A DNA stretch of 64,000 nucleotides from Lacrimispora indolis DSM 755 (GCF_000526995.1 NZ_AZUI01000001.1:2728001-2792000); one strand, 5' to 3'. Shown: positions 45,728 through 54,538, numbered from the stretch's first letter. Translations and numbers: made by a program. Notes: a model not told the origin generated them from the sequence alone.

Positions 45728-47068
45728 TTACTGGATAATGCCGTTTACATCGACAATCCATACTTTGTCATTGGAATCCTTATAATCTTTATATCCTGCT
45801 CCAAGCTCTGGATTTGTAGCTGACTTGGAAGAGGAGGTTGCTTTCTGGAGGGAACCGCTGGCATTTACAAGGTACTGCTTGCCTTCAAAGGAAATAGGAG
45901 CAACCTTTAAATCGGCATCAGCTTCTTTTCTTAAGCCATATTCATACAGGACGTTGTCACGGACACCGTGAACTCCCTGGCCTTTGTTTGTTCCTTCTGT
46001 CTGGAAGAACCATACCTGATCTTCATCCAGATCCTCGTTGTAAATTGTCTGCTTTCCGGTAGCCATTGCGCCGTCTGTTCCAAAGTAGAAGTTGGCAATT
46101 CCGCCGTTTTCTAAGTTAACGACTTCCAGTCCGGTCTGCATTTCTCCCTTAGTATTGAATGCATATTTTTTGGAATCAATGGTAAATAATTCAAGACCTG
46201 TTGTTGCGGAATAAGGAGCGCCATTCTTGAAATAGAAGGTATAGATCTCGCCTTCTTCGCTGAGTCCTTCAATACCTTCGATTTGCTTCCAACCCTCAAC
46301 CCGTGCTCCGCTTTCCAGATCATAGTACTGGTATCCGGCTGCGGTCTGGATATCAACGGTTGCTTCGGAAGCAGTTGCGGTATCCGGAAGCTTGTACCAA
46401 CCGGTCTGCATGATTCCGTCTACAAAGGTATAGTAGTTACCATCAATCTTTTTGTCGACCTGATTGTCTATCATACGGCCGGTCTTATCAAAATAGTACC
46501 AGGAATGGGTTTCGTCAAGATCATCAGAATCATTCTCAAGCTCGATCCAGCCTGTTTTCATGACACCGTCACCTACTTCACCCAAATAATAAGTACTTCC
46601 TTCAATATCGACTTTTCCGGTCATCATCTCACCCTGGTCATTGAAGTAGTACTGATTATCGTTGATTTTCTGCCACTTGGAAATAATTTCCTTACCGTTT
46701 CTCCCATAGTAATGCCATAAAAATTCAGGGGCATCAGCAGAGTCCCAGAATTCTTCGTTTTCCATGGAAATCCATTTGTCAGAAACTCTTTTTCCACTTT
46801 CGTCTACATAATATTCATCGATCTGTGCATTAGTGGCGACTTCGCCATCCTCGTTTAAGTAGAACCAGTCTTCGCCGCGCTTTTTCCAGGCATCGGTTAC
46901 GTAACTATCATTATCGTCATAAAATTTCCAGCTTCCGTTTTCCTCAACCCAGCCGATTACTTTTGCGTAAGCGGTTGCTGCTGTACTGATTAAGCCCAGC
47001 TCTGGAGCTGCTACGGTTAATACACCGGCAGCGGATAATACAGCCATCAATTTTAAATGCTTTTTCAT
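45728..47068 (-). CDS. secreted acidic wall-binding repeat protein, paralogue of the 9.6-kb protein
   Basis: 446 residues from ATG 47068 (AAGGAGAG upstream); an earlier in-frame start would add an unlikely leader. Signal peptide about 1-35 (MKKHLKLMAVLSAAG, cleavage near AYA-K). Wall-binding repeats follow: GWVEENGSWKFYDD, WFYLNEDGEVAT, EYYVDESGK, QYYFNDQGEMMTGK, TYYLGEVGDG and others, alternating with acidic inserts. No catalytic domain. It parallels the plus-strand protein at 9583 in the first 110 residues and in the acid-rich inserts. The gene has its own promoter with a perfect palindrome (47146-47160) and its own terminator, so it is a single regulated transcript. Confidence 0.87.
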   Translation of the reverse strand: MKKHLKLMAVLSAAGVLTVAAPELGLISTAATAYAKVIGWVEENGSWKFYDDNDSYVTDAWKKRGEDWFYLNEDGEVATNAQIDEYYVDESGKRVSDKWISMENEEFWDSADAPEFLWHYYGRNGKEIISKWQKINDNQYYFNDQGEMMTGKVDIEGSTYYLGEVGDGVMKTGWIELENDSDDLDETHSWYYFDKTGRMIDNQVDKKIDGNYYTFVDGIMQTGWYKLPDTATASEATVDIQTAAGYQYYDLESGARVEGWKQIEGIEGLSEEGEIYTFYFKNGAPYSATTGLELFTIDSKKYAFNTKGEMQTGLEVVNLENGGIANFYFGTDGAMATGKQTIYNEDLDEDQVWFFQTEGTNKGQGVHGVRDNVLYEYGLRKEADADLKVAPISFEGKQYLVNASGSLQKATSSSKSATNPELGAGYKDYKDSNDKVWIVDVNGIIQ

Positions 47069-47137
47069 AAATATGTTCTCTCCTTTTTTGCAATAAGTTT
47101 TATCGTGGCCGAAAATCCATAGTTGCATTACTCTGCG

Positions 47138-47165
47138 ATTATAACGTACCTTGAAGGTACTTTAA
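47138..47165 (-). promoter_or_regulatory. promoter with 15-bp palindrome for the wall repeat protein
   Basis: On the minus strand: -35 TTAAAG (47165-47160), a 16-base spacer and consensus -10 TATAAT (47143-47138). The spacer is filled by GTACCTTGAAGGTAC (47146-47160), a perfect inverted repeat. Its half-site TACC-TT resembles TACCATT in the choline-enzyme promoter at 8924-8939. Confidence 0.65.
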
Positions 47166-47345
47166 TAGTGTGGTTTGCTGGCAGATATGGAAGGAGATAG
47201 CATAACAAGAAAAAACAAGAGAAAACCCAGGGGTTCCCCCATAAACCCGGCAGAAATCTTCCGTAACAAGGAATTTCTGACGAAAAATGGAAGCTTTTCG
47301 AATTTATAAAGTAAGAAAACTTTAATAGGAAAATAAGGGGGGGTG

Positions 47346-47354
47346 TGGTATAAT
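47346..47354 (+). promoter_or_regulatory. extended -10 promoter upstream of the repeat array and TPP gene
   Basis: TGG-TATAAT (47346-47354) is a full extended -10; the -35 is poor. It is the best promoter before the gene at 47966 and would make a transcript with a leader of about 600 bases through the repeat array. Confidence 0.5.
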
Positions 47355-47363
47355 CTTCACAAA

Positions 47364-47482
47364 AGCAATGAGCAGTGCGAATCAGAACTCAAAAAAATTT
47401 ACGTCGTGCTTGCACGTAAGAAAATTTTTTCGAGTTCTGATTCATAAGGCGAATGCCTGTGAGCCTGCGAAGCCGAAGGATT
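47364..47482. repeat. dispersed hairpin repeat, relative of the 6.5-6.9-kb copies
   Basis: Opposite orientation to the 6.5-kb set. It begins AATGAGCAGTGCGAA, then a long hairpin (AATCAGAACTC...GAGTTCTGATT with an inner TTACGT/ACGTAA and GTGCTTGCAC loop), then GGCGAATGCCTGTGAGC and GCACTGCGGACC. Each block is the reverse complement of a block in copy three at 6789-6925. Confidence 0.75.
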
Positions 47483-47494
47483 TGCAGGCTGCAC

Positions 47495-47883
47495 TGCGGA
47501 CCAGAAGTTGCAGGATATGTAGCAGCACTACGGACCAGAAGCCGAAGGATCCGCAGGCAGCAGTGCGGACCAGAAGCCGCAGGATCCGCAGGCAGCAGTG
47601 TGGACCAGAAACCGCAGGATCCGTAGCAGCATCGCGAACCAGAAGCCGCAGGATCCGTAGCAGCAGTGTGGACCAGAAGCCGAAGGATCCGCAGGCAGCA
47701 CTACGGACCAGAAGCCGCAGGATCCGCAGGCAGCAGTGTGGACCAGAAGCCGCAGGACCCGTAGCAGCAGTACGAACCAGAAACCGCAAGATGCGTATCT
47801 GCCCAGCGGACCAGAAGCCGTATGATACGTATCTGCCCAGCGGACCAGAAGCCGCAGGATTCGCAAGCTGCCCAGCGGACAAT
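47495..47883. repeat. minisatellite: about 11 tandem 34-35-bp units
   Basis: Eleven imperfect units of the form GGACCAGAAGCCGCAGGA followed by TCCGCAGGCAGCAGTGC or the shorter TCCGTAGCAGCAGTG. The last three units share a TCTGCCCAG or GCTGCCCAG end. The unit is derived from the right end of the preceding hairpin repeat. All long open frames across it on both strands are artefacts of the GC-rich period. It ends 80 bp before the TPP-enzyme gene. Confidence 0.85.
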
Positions 47884-47965
47884 AAAAAAACATTCCTCAA
47901 AATACCATACAGGCATATCTCCATGTCAGTAAATATGGAAAGAAAGAGGAAAGGAGAGACGATCC

Positions 47966-49900
47966 ATGAGAATGAAAGTATCCAACTATATCTCCCAGAA
48001 GCTGGTGGATTCCGGGATTACACAGGTGTTTACCGTTACAGGCGGAGGAGCCATGCATTTAAACGATGCTTTGGGGCATCAGGAAGGCCTGCACTGTTTA
48101 TATAACCATCACGAGCAGGCCTGCGCCATTGCAGCAGAGGCTTATGCCAGAATAGAGGGGCACATTGCAGCTGTCTGCGTGACCACAGGTCCTGGCGGGA
48201 CCAACGCTATTACAGGAGTTCTGGGAGGCTTTCTGGATTCCATTCCTATGTTGATTTTATCCGGTCAGGTGCGTTATGACACCACTGCCAGGTGGTCAGG
48301 AGTTGGGATCAGAGCCATGGGAGACCAGGAGTTTGACATAATAAAGGCCGTTGACTGTATGACAAAATACAGCGAGATGGTGATTGATCCCATGAGGATC
48401 CGCTACACTCTGGAAAAAGCCATTTACCTGGCCTATTCCGGCCGCCCAGGCCCCTCCTGGCTGGACATTCCGTTAAATGTCCAGGGAGCCTATATTGAGA
48501 CGGACGATCTGGTTGGATTTTCAGCAGAAGACTATGAGCAGGGCGGAGACGGCTGGGCCGGTAAAAGCGAAGCAAAGATAAAAGAGGATGAGGCCGGATG
48601 CGGAGAAAAGCGCCAGGTCCTTCCGAAAAAGGTATCCGCAGATACTGCCAGAGCCATTTTAGAAAAAATAAAATCCTCCACCCGTCCGGTAATCAATGCA
48701 GGAAACGGGATCAATATCGGACAGGCCCATGAAGTGTTCCTGAGGGTAGTGGACAAGCTGGGAATACCCGTGGTCACCGGCTGGAACAGCCAGGACTGCA
48801 TTGAGGAAGACCATCCTCTTTACACAGGACGGGGCGGCGGAATGGGAGACCGTGCAGGAAATTTTGCTATTCAAAACAGCGACCTGGTCCTTTCCCTCGG
48901 AAGCCGCTTAAGTATCCGCCAGGTAGGGTACAATTATACCACATGGGCCAGAGAGGCCTATGTGATCGTCAATGACATTGACCCTGAGGAGTTAAAAAAG
49001 CCCTCCGTTCACGCGGATATGCCGGTCCACGCTCATGTAAAGGACCTTCTGACAGCCTTGGAGGAGCTTCTGGATTCAGAATACAAGGCAACCCCTGACC
49101 AGCCCCTGTTTTCCGGCGGAAAGGGCCTTGATTCCATGACCTGGAATGAAACCTGCAGGAGATGGAAGGAAACCTATCCGGTCGTGCTCCCAAAGCATTA
49201 CACCGGCGGAGAGGATGAAGGAGCAAATGTTTACGCTCTGATCAATGAGCTGAGCAAGCGCATTCCTGAAAACAGGATCACCGTGGTGGGAAACGGTTCT
49301 GCCTGTGTTGTGGGAGGACATGCCTACTTGATTAAGAAGGGACAGCGATTCCTGTCCAATTCAGCGGTGGCTTCCATGGGCTATGATCTGCCTGCGGCCA
49401 TTGGAGCCTGCGTGGCAGCGCCGGGAGAGGATATCATCCTGGTAACAGGTGACGGCAGCATCCAGATGAACTTACAGGAACTTCAGACCATTATACATCA
49501 TCGCATGCCGGTGAAGACTTTCCTGATCAATAACGGAGGTTACCATTCCATTCGCCAGACCCAGAAGAATTTCTTCGGAGAGCCTTTGGTGGGAATCGGA
49601 GTGGACAGCCATGATTTAAGCTTTCCGGATATGGAAAAGCTTTCTGCCGCTTATGGATACCCTTATGTGTGCGCCCATCATAACAGCCAGCTGGAAAATG
49701 CCATTGAGACGGCACTGGCGACAGAAGGGCCTGTCATCTGTGAGGTTTTCGTAAGCATGGATCAGAATTTTGAACCCAAGTCTTCTGCAAAGCGCCTTCC
49801 TGACGGAACTCTTATTTCGCCGCCTTTAGAGGATCTGTCTCCCTTCCTTTCCGATGAGGAGATGGACCGGAATATGATTATTTCCCGGATCAGGGAGTGA
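47966..49900 (+). CDS. acetolactate-synthase-like thiamine-pyrophosphate enzyme
   Basis: 644 residues with the three-domain ThDP layout. The N-terminal PYR domain has the catalytic Glu50 in NHHEQACAIAAEAYAR and GPGGTNAITGV. The middle domain includes GNGINIGQAH and ends with SLGSRLSIRQVGYNY. The C-terminal PP domain has the metal/ThDP motif GDGSIQMNLQELQT ending in NNGGYHSIRQTQ. ATG has AAAGGAGAG upstream. Its neighbours are sugar-modifying enzymes (epimerase, C-methyltransferase-like, alcohol dehydrogenase) and glycosyltransferases, not branched-chain amino acid genes. A role in adding a two-carbon unit to a keto-sugar or making a glycan precursor (as YerE does for yersiniose) is more likely than valine synthesis. 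No regulatory subunit gene is present. Confidence 0.83.
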   Translation: MRMKVSNYISQKLVDSGITQVFTVTGGGAMHLNDALGHQEGLHCLYNHHEQACAIAAEAYARIEGHIAAVCVTTGPGGTNAITGVLGGFLDSIPMLILSGQVRYDTTARWSGVGIRAMGDQEFDIIKAVDCMTKYSEMVIDPMRIRYTLEKAIYLAYSGRPGPSWLDIPLNVQGAYIETDDLVGFSAEDYEQGGDGWAGKSEAKIKEDEAGCGEKRQVLPKKVSADTARAILEKIKSSTRPVINAGNGINIGQAHEVFLRVVDKLGIPVVTGWNSQDCIEEDHPLYTGRGGGMGDRAGNFAIQNSDLVLSLGSRLSIRQVGYNYTTWAREAYVIVNDIDPEELKKPSVHADMPVHAHVKDLLTALEELLDSEYKATPDQPLFSGGKGLDSMTWNETCRRWKETYPVVLPKHYTGGEDEGANVYALINELSKRIPENRITVVGNGSACVVGGHAYLIKKGQRFLSNSAVASMGYDLPAAIGACVAAPGEDIILVTGDGSIQMNLQELQTIIHHRMPVKTFLINNGGYHSIRQTQKNFFGEPLVGIGVDSHDLSFPDMEKLSAAYGYPYVCAHHNSQLENAIETALATEGPVICEVFVSMDQNFEPKSSAKRLPDGTLISPPLEDLSPFLSDEEMDRNMIISRIRE

Positions 49901-49985
49901 TACACCCTGCAGCATGCCGCGGAGCATGTGAACGTTTGCAGCATTGGCTGGACGCAGGAATGGAGGCATTCCTGCGCCTGGGTCC

Positions 49986-50149
49986 TAGGGCGTGTTTGAA
50001 AAATCATTGCCCCAATCTGCACGCCCCACTTTGCGGTATATTTACCCCAGATTCAGTTGGCGCAGCCTACTGCGTCGCCTTCATCTGGAGCAAATCTCCC
50101 ACAAAGCGGAACGTAAAGCTTGGAACAAGCACTTTTCAAACATGCCCTA
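49986..50149. repeat. fold-back (MITE-like) element
   Basis: Terminal inverted repeats TAGGGCGTGTTTGAAAA and TTTTCAAACATGCCCTA (16 of 17 matching) enclose about 130 bases containing a second stem, CCAGAT...ATCTGG around GGCGCAG...CTGCGTCGCC. There is no gene in it. It sits between the TPP-enzyme and epimerase genes of one operon. The structure suggests a non-autonomous mobile element or a transcript-folding element. Confidence 0.7.
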
Positions 50150-50187
50150 TCCTGCAGAAATAAAAAACAGCAAGGGGAGGAAAAACG

Positions 50188-51126
50188 TTGAACGTTGTTG
50201 TAACAGGGGCCACCAGTTTTCTTGGAAGAGCATTGGTTGACCGGCTTTTAAAAGAGAAAAACCAGGTATATGCGGTTGTCCGGCCCGGTTCAAAGAATAT
50301 GGGAAGCCTTGGGGCAAAACGCCAGGGCCTTATACGGATTGAGAGGAATTTGGAGGAGCTTCATGAGCTTGATCAGGTGATCCTTAAGCCATGCCAGGCA
50401 TTTTATCATTTTGGCTGGGATGGCTCAGGAAGTGAGAACCGGATGAAGCCGGAAGTGCAGCAAAAGAACGTGGAGGATTCCTTAAAGGCTTTGGAAGGAG
50501 CCAGACGCCTTGGCTGCAAACGCTTTCTATTCAGCGGTTCCCAGGCGGAATACGGAATTCATAAAGAGGCCATGACAGAGGAAACAGAGTGCAGACCAGT
50601 ATCCGAATACGGCAGGGCCAAGCTGGAGTTTTTTAAAAGAGCGGCGGAGCAGACGGAGAACTGGAGGAAAAACGGCGTTTCAGATATGGAATACATTCAT
50701 TCCAGGATATTCAGCGTATACGGGCCGGGGGATCACCCATGGTCCCTGGTGGAAAGCTGTCTTAAGGCATTTGGCAGAGGAGAGTATATTTCCCTGGGGG
50801 AGTGTACGCAAATATGGAATTTTTTATATCTTGATGATTGCATCCGGGCGCTGATACTTTTAATGGAACAGGAGAAAGAATCAGTTTCCGGAATTTATAA
50901 TGTGGCTGGGCCGGAAGGGGAAAACCGTCCTTTAAGGGAATATATCCGGATCATGTATGAGGTTTTGGGCTTTCACGGTAGCTACAGCTACGGCAGAAGG
51001 GCACCTAATGCAGAGGGACCGGCAAATCTTATCCCTGACATTAAAAAGCTGGAAAGGACCACAGGGTGGCAGCCTCTTGTGAGTTTCCGGGAGGGGATCC
51101 GGCGGACGTATAAGACTGAAGGCTGA
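50188..51126 (+). CDS. NAD-dependent nucleotide-sugar epimerase/dehydratase
   Basis: 312 residues. The start codon is TTG, with GGGGAGG seven bases upstream. Rossmann motif GATSFLGRAL (7-16), FLFSGSQAEYG with Ser117, and EYGRAKLEF with Tyr141 and Lys145. IHSRIFSVYGPGDHP and IWNFLYLDDC fit extended-SDR sugar epimerases. It probably makes or isomerises the keto-sugar on which the neighbouring enzymes act. The last bases are followed by 129 bp before the methyltransferase start. Confidence 0.85.
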   Translation: MNVVVTGATSFLGRALVDRLLKEKNQVYAVVRPGSKNMGSLGAKRQGLIRIERNLEELHELDQVILKPCQAFYHFGWDGSGSENRMKPEVQQKNVEDSLKALEGARRLGCKRFLFSGSQAEYGIHKEAMTEETECRPVSEYGRAKLEFFKRAAEQTENWRKNGVSDMEYIHSRIFSVYGPGDHPWSLVESCLKAFGRGEYISLGECTQIWNFLYLDDCIRALILLMEQEKESVSGIYNVAGPEGENRPLREYIRIMYEVLGFHGSYSYGRRAPNAEGPANLIPDIKKLERTTGWQPLVSFREGIRRTYKTEG

Positions 51127-51255
51127 AAAAAGCCTGTTTCAACCTTCTGTTTATGAACAGTATCCCTTATTTCATCTGGGATCAACCGGATATACAGACA
51201 TATGCCCCTGAACCCCTGGGATGTAAAAATATTGACATGGAGGAATTTTTGTGGT

Positions 51256-52449
51256 ATGAGAGATAAGATTTGTATTGTGTGCGGCAATCCTCTTGAGGGG
51301 AAACCTTTGATGACCCTTGGGGGTATGCCCGCTTCGGCTCAGGATATCCCCGGGCAGGAAGAAATGAAGGAAGAGCATGGGATTTCCCTTTCTCTTCATC
51401 AGTGCGAAACCTGCGGTCTGGTTCAGTTTGACTGTGAGCCTGTGGCATACTACAAGGATGTGATCCGGTCCGGCGGATTTACCACCACAATGGTGAATTT
51501 AAGAAGAAGCCAGTACCGGCATTTTATTGAAGCATACCATCTGGAAGGGAAGAAGCTGATCGAGGTCGGATGCGGCCAGGGGGAATTCCTTTCTGTGTTA
51601 TCAGAGTTTCCTGTAAAGGCTTATGGGATCGAAAACAGGGAAAGCCTGGTCCGGCTTGCCAGGGAAAGGGGCCTTGCGGTCTGGAAACAGTTTGCAGAAA
51701 AGGGAGAAGTCCTTGCACCCGATGACGGCAGCGCAAGCGGCCCCTATGACGGGTTTTTGTCCTTTAATTTTCTGGAACACCAGCCGGATCCGGTGGGAAT
51801 GCTCCGATGCATTGCGGACAACTTATCAGAGGAGGGCGTGGGCCTAATTACGGTACCAAGCCTGGAATATATTCTGGAACATGACGGGTATTACGAATTG
51901 ATCCGGGACCATTTAGCCTATTATACCTTTGATACCCTTAGGTTTACGGTGGAAACGGCCGGTTTTCAAGTGTTAGAGGAAGAAATGGTGAACCGGGATA
52001 CCCTTTCTGTTATTGTGAGAAAAAGAAAGAAGGCGGACGGTCAGCCGGTATCTGACAGCCAGCGGTCAGCCGTGGACGTATCAGGCCTGAAAGAAAGTCT
52101 GGATACCATTGGCAGGGAGATGGGAGAACTGACAGAAGATCTGAATGACCGTGGGAAAAAACTGGCCATATGGGGAGCCAGCCATCAGGGGTTTACACTG
52201 GCTTCTACAACGGCTGTGGGCCGGTTTGCCGGATACATCATTGATTCCGCTCCCTTTAAGCAGGGAAAGTACGCCCCTGCCTCCCACCTTCCCATCGTAG
52301 CCCCGGATCATTATCATACGGACCCGGCAGATGCCATTTTGATCGTGGCCCCAGGCTATACGGATGAGATCGCGGGAATCATACAGGAAAAATTTGGCCG
52401 GAATGTGGAGATTCTGGCGTTAAAATCCAATCATTTGGAAAGGATATAA
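51256..52449 (+). CDS. zinc-binding C-methyltransferase-like SAM enzyme
   Basis: 397 residues from ATG 51256, with GGAGG 12 bases upstream. Residues 6-53 hold a four-cysteine zinc site (CIVCG with Cys6/Cys9, CETC with Cys50/Cys53). The SAM fold follows with LIEVGCGQGEFLSVL (101-115) and FNFLEHQPDP. A C-terminal Rossmann-like domain opens with LAIWGASHQGFT and ends IVAPGYTDEI, then EILALKSN. This three-part order (zinc domain, class I methyltransferase, C-MeT domain) is that of NDP-hexose C-methyltransferases such as TylC3 and of related sugar-tailoring enzymes. It suggests a branched or methylated sugar in the product glycan. The histidine/glutamate details of the active site were not checked against a structure. 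Confidence 0.82.
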   Translation: MRDKICIVCGNPLEGKPLMTLGGMPASAQDIPGQEEMKEEHGISLSLHQCETCGLVQFDCEPVAYYKDVIRSGGFTTTMVNLRRSQYRHFIEAYHLEGKKLIEVGCGQGEFLSVLSEFPVKAYGIENRESLVRLARERGLAVWKQFAEKGEVLAPDDGSASGPYDGFLSFNFLEHQPDPVGMLRCIADNLSEEGVGLITVPSLEYILEHDGYYELIRDHLAYYTFDTLRFTVETAGFQVLEEEMVNRDTLSVIVRKRKKADGQPVSDSQRSAVDVSGLKESLDTIGREMGELTEDLNDRGKKLAIWGASHQGFTLASTTAVGRFAGYIIDSAPFKQGKYAPASHLPIVAPDHYHTDPADAILIVAPGYTDEIAGIIQEKFGRNVEILALKSNHLERI

Positions 52450-52458
52450 GAAAAACCT

Positions 52459-53526
52459 ATGAAAGCTTTTGTTTTGATCGAACCTGGCAAGGTCGGCTGG
52501 CATGATGCACCGGAACCGGCCGTAACTCCTTATGGGGCTATTCTCCGCCCAATGGCGGTAACCCCCTGTTCCTCCGATGTCCATACGGTATATGGCGGAG
52601 GGTCCCGGAAGGCTCCCAACCTGATCCTGGGACATGAATGTGTGGCAGAGGTCTTAGAAACCGGGGAACTGGTCTGCGATTTTGCGGCAGGAGATGTGGT
52701 AGTGGTTCCTGCAATCACCCCGGACTGGAGAGCCTTAGGTGTTCAGGAGGGGAATTTTAAACACGCGTCTGCTCCATTTTCCGGCCATCAGCTGGGAAGA
52801 ACGGCACCGGGAGTTTTTGCAGAGAAATTCCTGATTCCGGATGCTGATACCACTTTGGCGAAAATCCCTGAGGGGATCACCCTGGAGCAGGCCCTTATGT
52901 GCGTGGATGTGGTTACTACCGGTTTTACCGGAGCGGAATCTGCGGATATAAAAATCGGAGATACGGTAGTGGTCCTGGGAATCGGCCCTATTGGGCTGAT
53001 GGCGGTGGAAGGAGCGCGCCACCTGGGGGCTGCGAGGATTCTTGCAGTTGGCAGCAGGCCCATTTGTGTAAAGCTTGCCAGGGAATTCGGGGCCACAGAG
53101 GTCTTAAGCTATAAGGATGGAAATGTGACGGATCAGGTCATGGAACGGACAGCCGGTTTAGGGGCTGACAGTGTCATTATCTGCGGAGGCGGGGATGAAG
53201 TCTTTGCCCAGGCGGTAGATATGGCCAGGTATGGGATCGGAACCATTTCCAATGTGAATTATTATGGCGGTACCGGAAACCTGCCCTTTCCCAAGTTTTC
53301 CGGAGGGCGGGGCATGGCAGGAAAGACCATACACACAGAGCTTGCAAAGGGCGGCAGAGTGAGAATGGAACGCCTCTTAAAAATGGTCCAGTACGGAAGG
53401 ATCAATCCGGAAAAGCTGGTGACTCACCGTCTTTACGGCCTGGATCAGGTGGAGACCGCCTTACAGCTTATGAAAGAAAAGCCGGAAGATTTAATTAAAG
53501 TGATGGTTCGGATAGATTGGAAGTGA
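52459..53526 (+). CDS. NADP-dependent secondary alcohol dehydrogenase (CbADH/TbADH-like)
   Basis: 355 residues, collinear with the clostridial secondary alcohol dehydrogenases. The zinc ligands fall at the family positions: Cys37 (TPCSSDVHTV), His59 and Glu60 (GHECV) and Asp150 (CVDVVTTGF). The NADP-selecting turn GSRP lies at 198-201 and the nucleotide loop GIGPIGLM at 174-181. It is soluble and would reduce ketones or oxidise secondary alcohols. It is embedded among glycan genes, so the substrate is likely a keto-sugar or a small keto compound from the TPP enzyme; acetoin or acetone reduction is an alternative. A structural zinc site is absent, as is normal in this group. Confidence 0.88.
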   Translation: MKAFVLIEPGKVGWHDAPEPAVTPYGAILRPMAVTPCSSDVHTVYGGGSRKAPNLILGHECVAEVLETGELVCDFAAGDVVVVPAITPDWRALGVQEGNFKHASAPFSGHQLGRTAPGVFAEKFLIPDADTTLAKIPEGITLEQALMCVDVVTTGFTGAESADIKIGDTVVVLGIGPIGLMAVEGARHLGAARILAVGSRPICVKLAREFGATEVLSYKDGNVTDQVMERTAGLGADSVIICGGGDEVFAQAVDMARYGIGTISNVNYYGGTGNLPFPKFSGGRGMAGKTIHTELAKGGRVRMERLLKMVQYGRINPEKLVTHRLYGLDQVETALQLMKEKPEDLIKVMVRIDWK

Positions 53527-53530
53527 ACAT

Positions 53531-54538
53531 ATGAAAACAATTAGCATCGTCATCCCCTGTTATAATGAAGAAGAGAACGTGAATTCCATGTACCAGGCGA
53601 TTGACCGTATATTTAAAAGTGATTTGCCAAATTACAGCTATGAGCTGATTTTTATTGATAATGATTCAAAGGACCGCACCAGGGAGATCATCCGAAGTAT
53701 GTGTTCTCAGGATAAGAAGGTAAAAGGGATTTTTAACGCCAAGAATTTCGGACAGTTCAATTCCCCTTATTACGGCATGCTCCAGTCAATGGGTGACTGT
53801 ACCATTCTCATGGCTGCGGATTTCCAGGACCCGGTGGAAATGATCCCAAGGTATGTAAAGGAATGGGAAAAGGGTTATAAAATCGTCATTGGGATCAAGA
53901 AATCCAGCAAAGAGAATAAGCTTATGTATGCCTTGAGAACCTGCTATTATAAAACGATTAAAAAACTTTCCGATGTGGAGCAGATCGAGCATTTTACCGG
54001 TTTTGGTTTATATGATGAACAATTTATTAAGGTTCTTAAGGAGCTGGACGATCCGACACCCTTCCTTCGGGGGATTGTGGCGGAGCTTGGTTTTAAGCGC
54101 AGGGAAATCCCCTATGAACAGCCCAAAAGACGGGCAGGGAAGACGAGCAACAATTTTTACCGTCTCTATGATGCTGCCATGTTAAGCGTTACTTCTTATA
54201 CTAAGGTAGGGCTGCGCCTTGCCACTATATTCGGAAGTATCTGTTCTTTTGCCAGCATGATGGTAGCCCTTATTTATCTGGTGATGAAGCTGGTGTACTG
54301 GGACCGTTTCCCGGCCGGCATGGCGCCCCTCCTGATTGGCATGTGTTTTCTTGGCTCCGTACAGATCTTTTTTATAGGCCTTGTGGGAGAATACGTTTTA
54401 TCCATCAATGCCCGTGTCATGAAGCGGCCTCTGGTCATTGAGGAAGAGAGAATCAATTTTTCCCAAAAAGCGGAAAACAGTTCAGAAGAAGGGATGCTTT
54501 TAATGGCGGCATCCATTGAGGATGGGGATCAGAAATGA
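53531..54538 (+). CDS. GtrB/DPM1-type family 2 glycosyltransferase
   Basis: 335 residues. GT2 N-terminus SIVIPCYNEEENVNSMY, FIDNDSKDRT (42-51) and AADFQDP (95-101), then two C-terminal membrane helices at about 235-258 and 268-292. It is the same architecture as the gene at 1994 but diverged. It would load a sugar onto undecaprenyl phosphate. It overlaps the next gene by four bases. Confidence 0.87.
   Translation: MKTISIVIPCYNEEENVNSMYQAIDRIFKSDLPNYSYELIFIDNDSKDRTREIIRSMCSQDKKVKGIFNAKNFGQFNSPYYGMLQSMGDCTILMAADFQDPVEMIPRYVKEWEKGYKIVIGIKKSSKENKLMYALRTCYYKTIKKLSDVEQIEHFTGFGLYDEQFIKVLKELDDPTPFLRGIVAELGFKRREIPYEQPKRRAGKTSNNFYRLYDAAMLSVTSYTKVGLRLATIFGSICSFASMMVALIYLVMKLVYWDRFPAGMAPLLIGMCFLGSVQIFFIGLVGEYVLSINARVMKRPLVIEEERINFSQKAENSSEEGMLLMAASIEDGDQK

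Noticed and set aside
47495..47883. CRISPR array
   Set aside because: Units are directly adjacent with no unique spacers, and no cas genes are present.
47442..47924. 160- and 121-residue minus-strand frames rich in Cys/Gly/Phe
   Set aside because: Translations of the same repeat array on the other strand; no ribosome site or family resemblance.
47368..48105. 245-residue plus-strand open frame rich in Arg/Ser/Gln
   Set aside because: It is produced by the 34-35-bp minisatellite and overlaps the start of the TPP-enzyme gene. Several frames on both strands are open for the same reason.
47966..49900. valine/isoleucine biosynthesis acetolactate synthase (ilvB)
   Set aside because: No ilvN, ilvC or leu genes nearby and the gene is embedded in a glycan operon; kept as an acetolactate-synthase-like TPP enzyme only.
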